DNA of 64,000 nucleotides, from the NCBI RefSeq assembly GCF_019931675.1, contig NZ_CP082922.1, positions 2,681,001 through 2,745,000 of the forward strand. Reading direction: 5' to 3'. The stretch's first letter is position 1. Each line of letters begins with the position of its first letter. Origin of the DNA: Nocardioides rotundus. GTDB taxonomy: Bacteria; Actinomycetota; Actinomycetes; Propionibacteriales; Nocardioidaceae. Shown here one piece after another: positions 1 through 7,682 of the stretch. A model generated the notes under the pieces. It was not told the origin of the DNA, made no database searches, and saw nothing but the letters and a program-made list of their open reading frames with translations. Both the position numbers and the translations under genes were made by a program.

Positions 1-233
1 TCGTCGACATACCGGCACGCCTCGATGACGGCCACGCGCTCAGACAGGCTCATGATGGGCCGGCGCTTGTACGTCGTAGCCACCTCATCCGACAGCACCC
101 CGACGATCAGCCGGCCTCCGTGAGCCCGGGCAGCTCGCAGCAGCTCGACATGCCCAGCGTGGAAGAGGTCGCCCACCATGTCGACGTAGACCCGCCGACT
201 GCCGGAACGGGGGCGGAAATCGTTCACGGTCAC
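1..233 (-). CDS. Cytidylyltransferase-like nucleotidyltransferase, N-terminal part (truncated by window edge)
   Basis: The reading frame runs off the left end of the window, so only the first 77 or so residues are present. Residues 15-30 read RVYVDMVGDLFHAGHVELL, with the HxGH nucleotide-binding motif of the cytidylyltransferase-like superfamily (HAGH). Further on come the basic KRRPIMSLSERVAVIEAC residues, which follow the motif in glycerol-3-phosphate cytidylyltransferase (TagD)-type proteins. Members join CTP or ATP to a phosphate or sugar phosphate. I chose the GTG at 233, which has AGG about 7 bases upstream; a second in-frame GTG at 227 is possible. The substrate cannot be told from this fragment: glycerol 3-phosphate, phosphoethanolamine and sugar phosphates are all possible. 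Confidence 0.75.
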   Translation of the reverse strand, partial: MTVNDFRPRSGSRRVYVDMVGDLFHAGHVELLRAARAHGGRLIVGVLSDEVATTYKRRPIMSLSERVAVIEACRYVD

Positions 234-390
234 GCATCCTGCCGAACCGAGATGCCTCTGGTCGAGTCGGAGAGGCCCAGCTCCGATGCTCCCCTGCACG
301 CCTCAGTCGCCCGCTGAGAACTGTCGGCGACGAGTGCCAGAGTGCTCTCCACAGGGACCAAAGACGGATGGTCACCATGGGCATGGGGAG

Positions 391-411
391 TAGAATCAAA
401 CGCATGATCGA
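391..411 (+). promoter_or_regulatory. Leaderless promoter -10 and LexA (SOS) box over the start of the HNH gene
   Basis: TAGAAT at 391-396 differs by one base from the -10 consensus and lies 7 bases before the ATG at 404. The 16-base palindrome TCAAACGCATGATCGA at 396-411 matches the actinobacterial SOS box TCGAAC-N4-GTTCGA at 10 of 12 fixed positions and contains the start codon. A repressor bound here would cover the transcription start. REP13E12-type genes of Mycobacterium tuberculosis are known LexA targets, so the position fits the gene family. Binding itself is inferred. Confidence 0.6.
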
Positions 412-1816
412 ACCGCTCGTCAGCCTCCTCAGCCCGGCCGGCACGCCGGGTGAGCGGTTGCGGGCGGATGCGGTCGGAGCGTGGGCCGCGGATCTCTCGA
501 CCGCGGTGACGGCGTCGAACGACGACCCCGGCGGCAGCGGCCTGAACGCGCCCGAGCTGGTGGATGCGATCCGCGCTCTCGAGGAGCTCTCCTGCGTGGT
601 CTCGGCGGCGCAGGCCTCGCTCTCCGCCGAGTTGGACATCCAGATGCGCGCCGAGCGCGAGGCCCACGGCGTGCCGGCCGACAGACACGGCCAGGGCATC
701 GGCGCCCAGGTCGCGCACGCGCGGCGGGAGTCGCCCCATCGCGGCAGCCGGCATCTCGGTCTGGCGACGATCATCCAGCGCGAGCTCCCCCACACCTGGG
801 CGGCGTGGCGCGCGGGGCGCATCACCGAGTGGAAGGCGACGATCATCGCCCGCGAGACGTCCTGCCTGTCGCTTCCCGAACGGCAGGCGGTGGACGCCAT
901 GATCGCCGAGGACCCCGACCAGCTGGAGGGTCGCGGCGATCAGGAGCTCGCCGGGCTTGTCCGCTCCCTGGCCGAGCAGGCCGATCCGGCCGCGGTCGTG
1001 GCACGCCGACGCAACGCCGAGGCCGACCGACGGGTCTCGATCCGGCCGGCCCCCGACACGATGGTCTGGTTGAGCGCCCTACTGCCCGTCGCCGAGGGCG
1101 TGAGCGTGTGGGCCACTCTGTCCCGCGCCGCCGACACGGCCACCTCGTCCGGCGACCCGCGGACCCGCGGCCAGGTGATGGCCGACGCGCTGGTGCAGTC
1201 CGTCACCTCACACCCGGCACCCGACGTCGCGGCCGCCGAGGGGGACGACCAGGAGAGCACCGCCTCGCCCGGGGTCCAGCTCGGCTTGGTGATGACGGAC
1301 CGCGCGCTCTTCGCCGGCAGCGACGAGCCCGCCCACCTCGACGGCTACGGCCCCATCCCCGCTGAGCTCGCCCGGGAGATCGTCACCGGCACCCTGACCC
1401 GCGACGAGTTCGTGTGGGTACGACGCCTCTTCACCCACCCGACCACCGGCGAGCTGATCGCCGCCGATGCCCGCACTCGCCGCTTCCGGGGAAGTCTGTC
1501 GCGCTTCATCCGGCTTCGGGACCGCATCTGCCGCACGCCCTGGTGCGACGCAGCCATCCGACACGTCGACCATGCGGTCGATCACGGGCTCGGCGGCGCC
1601 ACCAGCCAGGACAACGGCCAGGGCACGTGCGAGGCCTGCAACTACGCCAAGCAGGCACCGGGCTGGAGCGCCGGCCCGGCCCTCGGCGGCCCGGAGGACG
1701 GGCACGCGCTCCGCACCACCCTGCCCACCGGGCACAGCTACACCACCAGACCGCCACCCCTGGGCCCCCGCACCGATCCACGACCGCTGCGGATCGACTA
1801 CGCGCTCACCGGCTGA
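404..1816 (+). CDS. DUF222 / 13E12-type HNH endonuclease-domain protein
   Basis: This 470-residue protein has the two-part layout of the 13E12/DUF222 family: a long helical N-terminal DUF222 region (about residues 20-330) and a C-terminal HNH nuclease fold. The HNH part shows CRTPWC at 376-381, HVDH just after it, and a CEACN segment that supplies the last metal and catalytic positions. The family is present in many near-identical copies in actinobacterial genomes and is thought to be mobile or phage-linked; its function is unsettled. Three upstream in-frame ATGs exist (368, 377, 383). I prefer 404 because a good -10 lies 7 bases before it, and the upstream ATGs would fall inside that promoter. 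It converges on mtlA with 34 bases between the stop codons. Confidence 0.85.
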   Translation: MIEPLVSLLSPAGTPGERLRADAVGAWAADLSTAVTASNDDPGGSGLNAPELVDAIRALEELSCVVSAAQASLSAELDIQMRAEREAHGVPADRHGQGIGAQVAHARRESPHRGSRHLGLATIIQRELPHTWAAWRAGRITEWKATIIARETSCLSLPERQAVDAMIAEDPDQLEGRGDQELAGLVRSLAEQADPAAVVARRRNAEADRRVSIRPAPDTMVWLSALLPVAEGVSVWATLSRAADTATSSGDPRTRGQVMADALVQSVTSHPAPDVAAAEGDDQESTASPGVQLGLVMTDRALFAGSDEPAHLDGYGPIPAELAREIVTGTLTRDEFVWVRRLFTHPTTGELIAADARTRRFRGSLSRFIRLRDRICRTPWCDAAIRHVDHAVDHGLGGATSQDNGQGTCEACNYAKQAPGWSAGPALGGPEDGHALRTTLPTGHSYTTRPPPLGPRTDPRPLRIDYALTG

Positions 1817-1850
1817 GGACGATCCGGCCCGGGGCGAGCGCCCGCACCGC

Positions 1851-3893
1851 TCAGGCGCGGACGCTGTCCAGGACGGCCAGCACCTCGTCCGGGGTGGTGG
1901 CGGCCCGCAGCCGCTCCACCTGCTCGGAGTCGGTGAACACCGCGGCGATCTTGGCGAGCAGCTTCAGGTGGTCCTTGCCCGCGCCGGCGACACCGATCAC
2001 GAACTCCGCCTGCTTGCCGTTCCAGTCGATCCCGTCGGGGTAGTGGACGTAGGACAGCGCAGTACGACGGATGCTGTCCTTCGCCTCGTTCGTCCCGTGC
2101 GGGATCGCCAGCAGGTTGCCCATGTGCGTAGACACCGACTGCTCGCGCTCGTGCATGGCGTCGACGTACGCCGGCTCCACCGCACCCGCGGCCACCAGCA
2201 GCTCGCCGGCCTCGGTGATCGCGTCGTCCCGGGTGCCGGCGGTGCCGCCGAGCACGATCGACTCGGCGGCCAGCACGTCGCCTGACCCCTCGTCGACGTC
2301 GGCCTCAGCCTCGGCCGGAGCGGCGGTGCCGGCGGGCTCGGCGGACCCACCCTCGGTGTTGGTCTGCTCCAGCAGGTCCACGATCTCGTCGTACTTCGGG
2401 CTGCCCATGAAGTTGTCGACCGAGACGTGGACGGCGGACCCGGTGCGCTGGCGCGCCCGGTCGGTGAGGTCCTGGTGGGAGACCACCAGGTCGTAGTCGT
2501 CGGTGAGGTTGGAGATCGCCTTGTTCACCACGGTCACGTCGGTGAAGCCGGCGTCCTGCACCTTGCGGCGGAGCACCGAGGCACCCATCGCCGAGGAGCC
2601 CATGCCCGCGTCGCAGGCGAACACGATGCTCTTGATCGTGCCCACCTCGGCCGGCGTGGTGTCCCCGACGAGCGCTCCGGAGGCCACCGACTTCTTGCCC
2701 TTCATCGCCTCCATCGACGCCGTGGCGGCACCCAGGTCGCCCTCGTCGGACTTGTCGATCTTCAGCAGGAACCCGGCGATCGCGAAGGTCACCGCCGCCG
2801 ACGCGAGGACCGCGAGCGTCACGCCGAGGTAGGAGTCCCGGGCGGTCTGGGCGTAGATCGCGAAGATCGAGCCCGGGGCGGCAGGGGCCCGCAGGCCGGT
2901 GTCGAAGAGGACGTTGACGAACACGCCGGTCATGCCGCCGGCGATCATCGCGATGATCAGCTTCGGCTTCATCAGCACATAGGGGAAGTAGATCTCGTGG
3001 ATGCCGCCGAAGAAGTGGATGATCGCCGCACCGGGCGCCGAGGCCTTGGCCAGACCACTGCCGAAGACCGAGAACGCGAGCAGCAGACCCAGGCCGGGGC
3101 CGGGGTTGGCCTCCAGCAGGAACAGCACGGACTTGCCCTGCTCGGACGCCTCCGCGATGCCCAGGGGGGTGAGTACGCCGTGGTTGATCGCGTTGTTGAG
3201 GAAGAAGACCTTGGCGGGCTCGATCACCAGCGAGGTGAGCGGCAGCAGGTTGTTGTCCACCAGCAGCTCGACCATGTTGCCGAGCACGTCCATGATCCAG
3301 TTGACGACCGGCGCGACCACCCAGAAGCCGAAGATCGCCATGACGAAGGCCGTGATGCCGGCCGAGAACATGTTGACGAGCATCTCGAAGCCGGGCCGGA
3401 TCTTGCCGTCCCACAGGGCGTCCAGCCGCTTCATCACCCACGCCGCCAGCGGGCCGAGGATCATCGCGCCGATGAACATGTGCACCTGGCCGAGCTCAGC
3501 GAAGTCCTCCTCCGCGTTGCCGGCGGCCAGCCACTCCTGCAGCGCCTCGGCGTTGAAGTTCGCGATCAGCAGGTCCGAGCCGGCGATCGCGCCCATGACC
3601 GCGAACGCGCCCACCACGGCGCCCCGGTCGCCGTGCACCATCCGGCCACCGGTCGCCGCGATCAGGATCGGCAGCAGGTAGTGGATCGTCGGCCCGACCA
3701 GCGTCGCCAGGTCGGCGTTCGGCAGCCAGCCGTCGGGGATGAAGAGCGCGGTGAGCAGTCCCCACGCGATCAGGGCCGGGATGTTCGGCATGATCATGTT
3801 CGACAGGAAGGTGCCGAACTTCTGCACGTGCACCCGGGCGCCGCCGCGGCTGCTGGTGCCGCTCGATCCGGCGGTCTCGGTGGTGGTCGTCAT
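1851..3893 (-). CDS. mtlA: PTS mannitol-type transporter EIICBA
   Basis: This 680-residue membrane protein imports a hexitol, most likely mannitol, and phosphorylates it during uptake. The order is EIIC (about residues 25-370, hydrophobic segments with GGIHEIYFPYVLMKP near 300), a linker, EIIB (about 415-505, phosphocysteine near 424 in FACDAGMGSSAMG) and EIIA (about 545-680, phosphohistidine near 599 in LLAIPHGTNEAKD). All three modules on one chain is the E. coli MtlA layout. GGAGG lies 8 bases before the ATG. The gene is divergent from a zinc-dependent dehydrogenase, with a palindromic operator between them. Sugar specificity is inferred from similarity to the mannitol family; another hexitol is possible. 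Confidence 0.92.
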   Translation of the reverse strand: MTTTTETAGSSGTSSRGGARVHVQKFGTFLSNMIMPNIPALIAWGLLTALFIPDGWLPNADLATLVGPTIHYLLPILIAATGGRMVHGDRGAVVGAFAVMGAIAGSDLLIANFNAEALQEWLAAGNAEEDFAELGQVHMFIGAMILGPLAAWVMKRLDALWDGKIRPGFEMLVNMFSAGITAFVMAIFGFWVVAPVVNWIMDVLGNMVELLVDNNLLPLTSLVIEPAKVFFLNNAINHGVLTPLGIAEASEQGKSVLFLLEANPGPGLGLLLAFSVFGSGLAKASAPGAAIIHFFGGIHEIYFPYVLMKPKLIIAMIAGGMTGVFVNVLFDTGLRAPAAPGSIFAIYAQTARDSYLGVTLAVLASAAVTFAIAGFLLKIDKSDEGDLGAATASMEAMKGKKSVASGALVGDTTPAEVGTIKSIVFACDAGMGSSAMGASVLRRKVQDAGFTDVTVVNKAISNLTDDYDLVVSHQDLTDRARQRTGSAVHVSVDNFMGSPKYDEIVDLLEQTNTEGGSAEPAGTAAPAEAEADVDEGSGDVLAAESIVLGGTAGTRDDAITEAGELLVAAGAVEPAYVDAMHEREQSVSTHMGNLLAIPHGTNEAKDSIRRTALSYVHYPDGIDWNGKQAEFVIGVAGAGKDHLKLLAKIAAVFTDSEQVERLRAATTPDEVLAVLDSVRA

Positions 3894-3941
3894 GGGTGGT
3901 CCTCCAGCTCTGCGTGACGCCCGTCACGCCTCGTTCTCCGC

Positions 3942-3970
3942 AGTCTGACCCAAAGCGGGGCGTTTGCCAA
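3942..3970 (-). promoter_or_regulatory. Predicted mtlA promoter
   Basis: Read on the minus strand, TTGGCA (3965-3970) and CAGACT (3942-3947) are separated by exactly 17 bases, a good sigma-70-type arrangement. The start point would fall near 3935, about 40 bases before the ATG, leaving room for the GGAGG ribosome site. The palindrome at 3975-3996 abuts the -35 element. Confidence 0.5.
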
Positions 3971-3974
3971 GCAT

Positions 3975-3996
3975 TCGGGCAGAAATTCATGCCCGA
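3975..3996. promoter_or_regulatory. Palindromic operator between mtlA and the divergent dehydrogenase
   Basis: TCGGGCA (3975-3981) and TGCCCGA (3990-3996) form a perfect 7-base inverted repeat with an 8-base A+T-rich centre. The left arm with its flank, ATTCGGGCA followed by GAAA, recurs at 6862-6870 as ATTCGGGCA followed by TAAA, inside the promoter of the DeoR regulator. A shared PTS regulator site is the simplest reading. The cognate protein is inferred to be the DeoR-type regulator at 6915. Confidence 0.5.
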
Positions 3997-4080
3997 CTCT
4001 GTGGCTTTTCCCGGAATCGCCCGTTAGCGTGGCCCGGACAGGCACGGCCGAGCGGGCCGTCCAGGCCCAGGAGGAATCGA

Positions 4081-5127
4081 ATGAAGGCACTGCGCTTCTA
4101 CGCCCCCGAGGACGTCCGGCTGGTCGACGTCCCCGAGCCCGAGACCGGCCGGGACGAGGTCAAGATCCGGGTCCGCAACTGCTCGACGTGCGGCACGGAC
4201 GTGAAGATCTTCCACAACGGCCACGTCAACATCACCGGCGAGACGACCATGGGCCACGAGATCGCCGGCGAGGTGGTCGAGGTCGGCGAGGACGCGCTGG
4301 GCGGGTTCCAGGTCGGCGACCGGGTCCAGTGCATCGCGGCCGTCCCCTGTGGGGAGTGTCACGAGTGCAAGAAGGGCTGGATGGAGGTCTGCGAGAACCA
4401 GACCTCGGTCGGCTACCAGTACGACGGCGGGTTCGCCGAGTACATGATCGTGCCGCACCAGGTGCTCAAGGTCGACGGCTTGAACCGGATCCCCGACAAC
4501 GTGGGCTTCGACGAGGCCTCGGCCGCCGAGCCGTTCGCGTGCGCGATCAACGCCCAGGAGCAGCTCGGCATCGAGGAGGGCGACTTCACCGTCGTCTTCG
4601 GCGCCGGCCCGATCGGCTGCATGCACATCCGGATCGCCCGCGGCGTGCACAAGGTCGGCCCGGTCGTCCTGGTCGACATCAACGACGAGCGGCTGCAGAT
4701 GTCCGCCGAGGCCGTTCAGCCCGACCACGTGATCAACTCCGCGAAGGAGGACTTGGTCGCGAAGGTGATGGAGCTGACCGGCGGTCGCGGCGCGGACGTC
4801 ATCATCACCGCCACCCCGGCCAACGTCACCCAGGAGCAGGCCGTCGCGATGGCCGCGCGCCAGGGCCGGATCTCGTTCTTCGGCGGCCTGCCCAAGAACG
4901 ACCCGGTGATCCAGCTCGACTCCAACGTCGTGCACTACCGCCAGCTGCACATCCACGGCGCCAACGGCTCCTCGCCCGACCACAACAAGCGGGCGCTGGA
5001 GTACATCTCCACCGGCCAGGTCCCGGTCAAGGACCTGATCACCCGCCACCTCCCGCTCGAGCAGGCCCTGGAGGCGTTCCGCATCGTCCAGGCCGGCGAG
5101 GCGATCAAGGTGACCGTCGAGCCCTGA
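4081..5127 (+). CDS. Zinc-dependent medium-chain dehydrogenase, probable polyol or polyol-phosphate dehydrogenase
   Basis: This 348-residue protein belongs to the medium-chain dehydrogenase family of sorbitol/threonine dehydrogenase type, which oxidises a polyol with NAD(P). Catalytic zinc ligands are Cys37 (CGTD), His59-Glu60 (GHE) and Glu150. The structural zinc site is complete, with Cys90, 93, 96 and 104. The Rossmann motif GAGPIGC is at 174-180. AGGAGG lies 6 bases before the ATG at 4081, which rules out the longer frame starting at 3964. It faces mtlA across a shared operator and no classical mtlD is nearby, so it may do the job of mannitol-1-phosphate or sorbitol-6-phosphate dehydrogenase. 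That role is inference; a general sorbitol dehydrogenase is the alternative. Confidence 0.8.
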   Translation: MKALRFYAPEDVRLVDVPEPETGRDEVKIRVRNCSTCGTDVKIFHNGHVNITGETTMGHEIAGEVVEVGEDALGGFQVGDRVQCIAAVPCGECHECKKGWMEVCENQTSVGYQYDGGFAEYMIVPHQVLKVDGLNRIPDNVGFDEASAAEPFACAINAQEQLGIEEGDFTVVFGAGPIGCMHIRIARGVHKVGPVVLVDINDERLQMSAEAVQPDHVINSAKEDLVAKVMELTGGRGADVIITATPANVTQEQAVAMAARQGRISFFGGLPKNDPVIQLDSNVVHYRQLHIHGANGSSPDHNKRALEYISTGQVPVKDLITRHLPLEQALEAFRIVQAGEAIKVTVEP

Positions 5128-5133
5128 GGGAGC

Positions 5134-6822
5134 TCACCCGAGCAGGGCGCGTACGGCGTCCCGCGCGGTCAACGGGTCGGGGGCGGCGAGCGCCGCCTCG
5201 GCTGCGCGCTCACAGGTGTCCATGGACACCCGCGACAGCTGGGCCCCCACGGGCCGCACGGCCGCGGCGGCCATGGACAGCGAGGTGATCCCCATGCCCA
5301 CGAGCACCAGGGCGAGCAGCGGGTCGGCCGCCGCCTCACCGCAGACCCCGACCGGCTTGCCGGCCTGCTTGCCCGCCTCCGCGGTGATCGCGACCAGCTG
5401 CAGCACCGCCGGCTGCCAGGGGTCGGTCAGGTGCGCGAGGTCGGTGGCCATCCGGTCGGTGGCCATGGCGTACTGCGTCAGGTCGTTGGTGCCGATGGAG
5501 AGGAAGTCGACCGCCTCCAGCATCCGGTGCGCCAGCAGCGCGGCGCTGGGCACCTCAACCATGACGCCGGCCTTGAGGCCGCGACCGCGGACCTGCTCGG
5601 CGAAGTCGCGCGCCTCGGCGACGGTCGCGACCATGGGCGCCATCACCCAGGTCTCGGTGCCGGTCCGCTCCGCGGCCCGCGCGATGCCGTCCAGCTGCCG
5701 CTCGAGCAGCCCGGGGTTGTCGAAGGAGAGCCGCAGCCCGCGGACACCGAGGGCGGGGTTCTCCTCCCCCTCGTGGGTGGCGAAGGCGATCGGCTTGTCC
5801 GACCCGGCGTCGAGGGTGCGGACCACGACGTACCTGCCCTCGAAGGGGTCGAGCACGGCGGCGTAGATGTCGGCCTGCTCCTCCACGGACGGCTCGTCCT
5901 TGCGGTTGAGGAAGCTCAGCTCGGTACGGAAGAGGCCGACGCCCTCCACGGGGCCGGCGGCCGCGGCAGCCGCGGACTCGCCGTCGGCGACGTTGGCCAG
6001 CACCTTCACCCGGGTCCCGTCGGTGGTCTCGGCCGGCCCCGTCCACGACTCCAGCTCCGCGCGCAGCACCCGGTCCTCCTCGACCAGGCGCCGGGCCTCG
6101 TCGGGGTCGACGCCGGTCGCCACGGTCCCGGCCACGCCGTCGACCAGCACCGGGGACCCGGCGGCCAGCTCCAGCGCGCCCGCGACCCCGACGATGCAGG
6201 GCAGCCCGAGCTGGCGAGCGATGATGGCCGTGTGGCTCGTGGAGCCGCCCCGCTCGGTCACCAGCGCGAGCACCACGGCCGGGTCCAGGCCGGCGGTGTC
6301 GGCGGGGGCGAGGTCCTCCGCGACCAGGACGGCGGGCTCGTCGGGCAGCTGCACCCCGGGCTCGGGCTCGCCGACGAGGCGGGCGACCACCCGCTTCTCG
6401 ATGTCCTTGAGGTCGGTGGCGCGCTCGGCCATCAGGCCGCCCATCGAAGTGAACACCCCGACGAACTGCTCGACCGACCCGCGGACGGCGGCGATCAGGT
6501 CCTCTCCCGAGCCCAGGCGCTTCTTCACGCCTCCGCGCAGCCCCTTGTCACGGGCCAGGCCGGCGCTCGCGGTGAGCACCTCCGCCGCCGCTCCCGAGGC
6601 GCGACCCGCCTTGGCCTCGAAGCCCTCCGCGACGGCCGCGGCCGCGGTGTCGTAGGCCGCGAGCGCGGCGTCGGCGTCCGCATGCCCGCCGTCGCCGTAC
6701 GCACTGATCGCCTGCTCGGCGACCTCCGTGCGCACGAGCAGCGCGGGCCCGTAGGCCAACCCGGGCACGACCGGCGTACCCCGCAGCTGGCGGTCGTCAG
6801 AGGCGGCATCAGTTGTGACCAT
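5134..6822 (-). CDS. ptsI: Phosphoenolpyruvate-protein phosphotransferase (PTS enzyme I)
   Basis: Enzyme I takes phosphate from phosphoenolpyruvate onto a histidine and passes it to HPr, the first step for every PTS sugar. The 562-residue protein has the phosphohistidine in RGGSTSHTAIIARQLG (His197), then the PEP-binding barrel with SIGTNDLTQYAMATDR and the C-terminal active cysteine in GVCGEAAADP. I start at ATG 6822 (MVTTDAASDD); GTG 6828 is also possible, while the frame upstream to 6894 runs through the promoter region. No strong ribosome site is seen. It is divergent from the DeoR regulator and converges on the dehydrogenase with 6 bases between stops. Length matches typical enzyme I (about 560-575). 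Confidence 0.93.
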   Translation of the reverse strand: MVTTDAASDDRQLRGTPVVPGLAYGPALLVRTEVAEQAISAYGDGGHADADAALAAYDTAAAAVAEGFEAKAGRASGAAAEVLTASAGLARDKGLRGGVKKRLGSGEDLIAAVRGSVEQFVGVFTSMGGLMAERATDLKDIEKRVVARLVGEPEPGVQLPDEPAVLVAEDLAPADTAGLDPAVVLALVTERGGSTSHTAIIARQLGLPCIVGVAGALELAAGSPVLVDGVAGTVATGVDPDEARRLVEEDRVLRAELESWTGPAETTDGTRVKVLANVADGESAAAAAAGPVEGVGLFRTELSFLNRKDEPSVEEQADIYAAVLDPFEGRYVVVRTLDAGSDKPIAFATHEGEENPALGVRGLRLSFDNPGLLERQLDGIARAAERTGTETWVMAPMVATVAEARDFAEQVRGRGLKAGVMVEVPSAALLAHRMLEAVDFLSIGTNDLTQYAMATDRMATDLAHLTDPWQPAVLQLVAITAEAGKQAGKPVGVCGEAAADPLLALVLVGMGITSLSMAAAAVRPVGAQLSRVSMDTCERAAEAALAAPDPLTARDAVRALLG

Positions 6823-6847
6823 GCGCACAGTGTTTCCCGCGAACCCC

Positions 6848-6876
6848 TTGACAGTCAACAGATTCGGGCATAAAAA
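6848..6876 (+). promoter_or_regulatory. Predicted promoter and operator half-site of the fru operon
   Basis: TTGACA (6848-6853), a perfect -35, is followed after exactly 17 bases by TAAAAA (6871-6876). The last nine bases of the spacer are ATTCGGGCA, also found in the mtl operator. TTGACAGTCAA at 6848-6858 is itself an 11-base palindrome over the -35. Transcription would start near 6883 and drive the regulator, fruK, fruA and perhaps ptsH. A repressor bound to either element would block RNA polymerase. Confidence 0.6.
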
Positions 6877-6914
6877 CAACACAAACGCAGACACGCAGCG
6901 GAGGGAGACCGCGG

Positions 6915-7682
6915 ATGTACGCCGAGGAGCGCCAGCAGGCGATCGCCGCGCTGGTGGCGCGCGAGGGTCGCGCCTCGGTGACCGGTCTCGCCCGGGAGCT
7001 CGACGTCACCACCGAGACCGTCCGCCGCGACCTCTCCGCCCTGGAGCGCGTCGGCCTGGTGCGCCGGGTGCACGGCGGAGCCGTCCCCGCCAGCTCGTTC
7101 ACCGTGCTGGAGGCCGCCCTGGGTGAGCGCGACGTGGAGCAGGTGGAGCGCAAGGACCGGATCGCCGGCGCCGCCCTCGACCTGCTCCCCCGCACCGGCG
7201 GCACGCTGCTCTTCGACGCCGGCTCGACGACCGCCCGCCTGGCGGCGCGGCTGCCCGAGGACCGCTCCTACACCGCGATCACCCACAGCGTCCCGATCGC
7301 CGCCCGGCTCGCGCCGCAGCCGCACATCGACCTGCACCTGCTGCCCGGCCACGTGCGCACCGCCACCCAGGCCGCGGTCGGCTCGGCGACCGTCGAGGCG
7401 CTGCGGACCCTGCGTGCCGACCTGGCCTTCCTCGGCACCAACGGCATCTCGGTCTCCCACGGGCTCTCCACGCCCGACCTGGACGAGGCCGTCACCAAGC
7501 GGGCGCTGGTGGCGAGCGCGCACCGCATCGTCGTCCTCGCCGACTCCACCAAGATCGGAGAGGAACGCATGGTCCAGTTCGCCGCCCTGGAGGACGTCGA
7601 CGTCGTGGTCACCGATGACGGGATCCGCGCCGCCGACCGCTCCGCGATCGAGGCCGCCGGTGTCGAGGTCGTGGTCGCATGA
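6915..7682 (+). CDS. DeoR/GlpR-family transcriptional regulator of the fructose PTS operon
   Basis: This 255-residue protein has an N-terminal winged helix (about residues 1-55; recognition helix near VTTETVRRDLSAL) and a C-terminal phosphosugar-sensing domain with the typical DAGSTTARLA nucleotide-fold loop and KRALVASAHR segment. DeoR-family members bind sugar phosphates and usually repress the linked operon. GGAGGGAG lies 8 bases before the ATG. The stop codon overlaps the fruK start by four bases (ATGA), so it is translated together with fruK. Fructose 1-phosphate is the likely effector, from context. It probably acts at the palindromes at 3975-3996 and 6848-6870. Confidence 0.9.
   Translation: MYAEERQQAIAALVAREGRASVTGLARELDVTTETVRRDLSALERVGLVRRVHGGAVPASSFTVLEAALGERDVEQVERKDRIAGAALDLLPRTGGTLLFDAGSTTARLAARLPEDRSYTAITHSVPIAARLAPQPHIDLHLLPGHVRTATQAAVGSATVEALRTLRADLAFLGTNGISVSHGLSTPDLDEAVTKRALVASAHRIVVLADSTKIGEERMVQFAALEDVDVVVTDDGIRAADRSAIEAAGVEVVVA

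Noticed and set aside
2427..3917. Long plus-strand frame opposite mtlA
   Set aside because: It is a shadow of the mtlA codon pattern in G+C-rich DNA, with low-complexity Arg/His-rich protein and no domain. The same applies to other long frames opposite or out of phase with infB, prpE, comM and proS.
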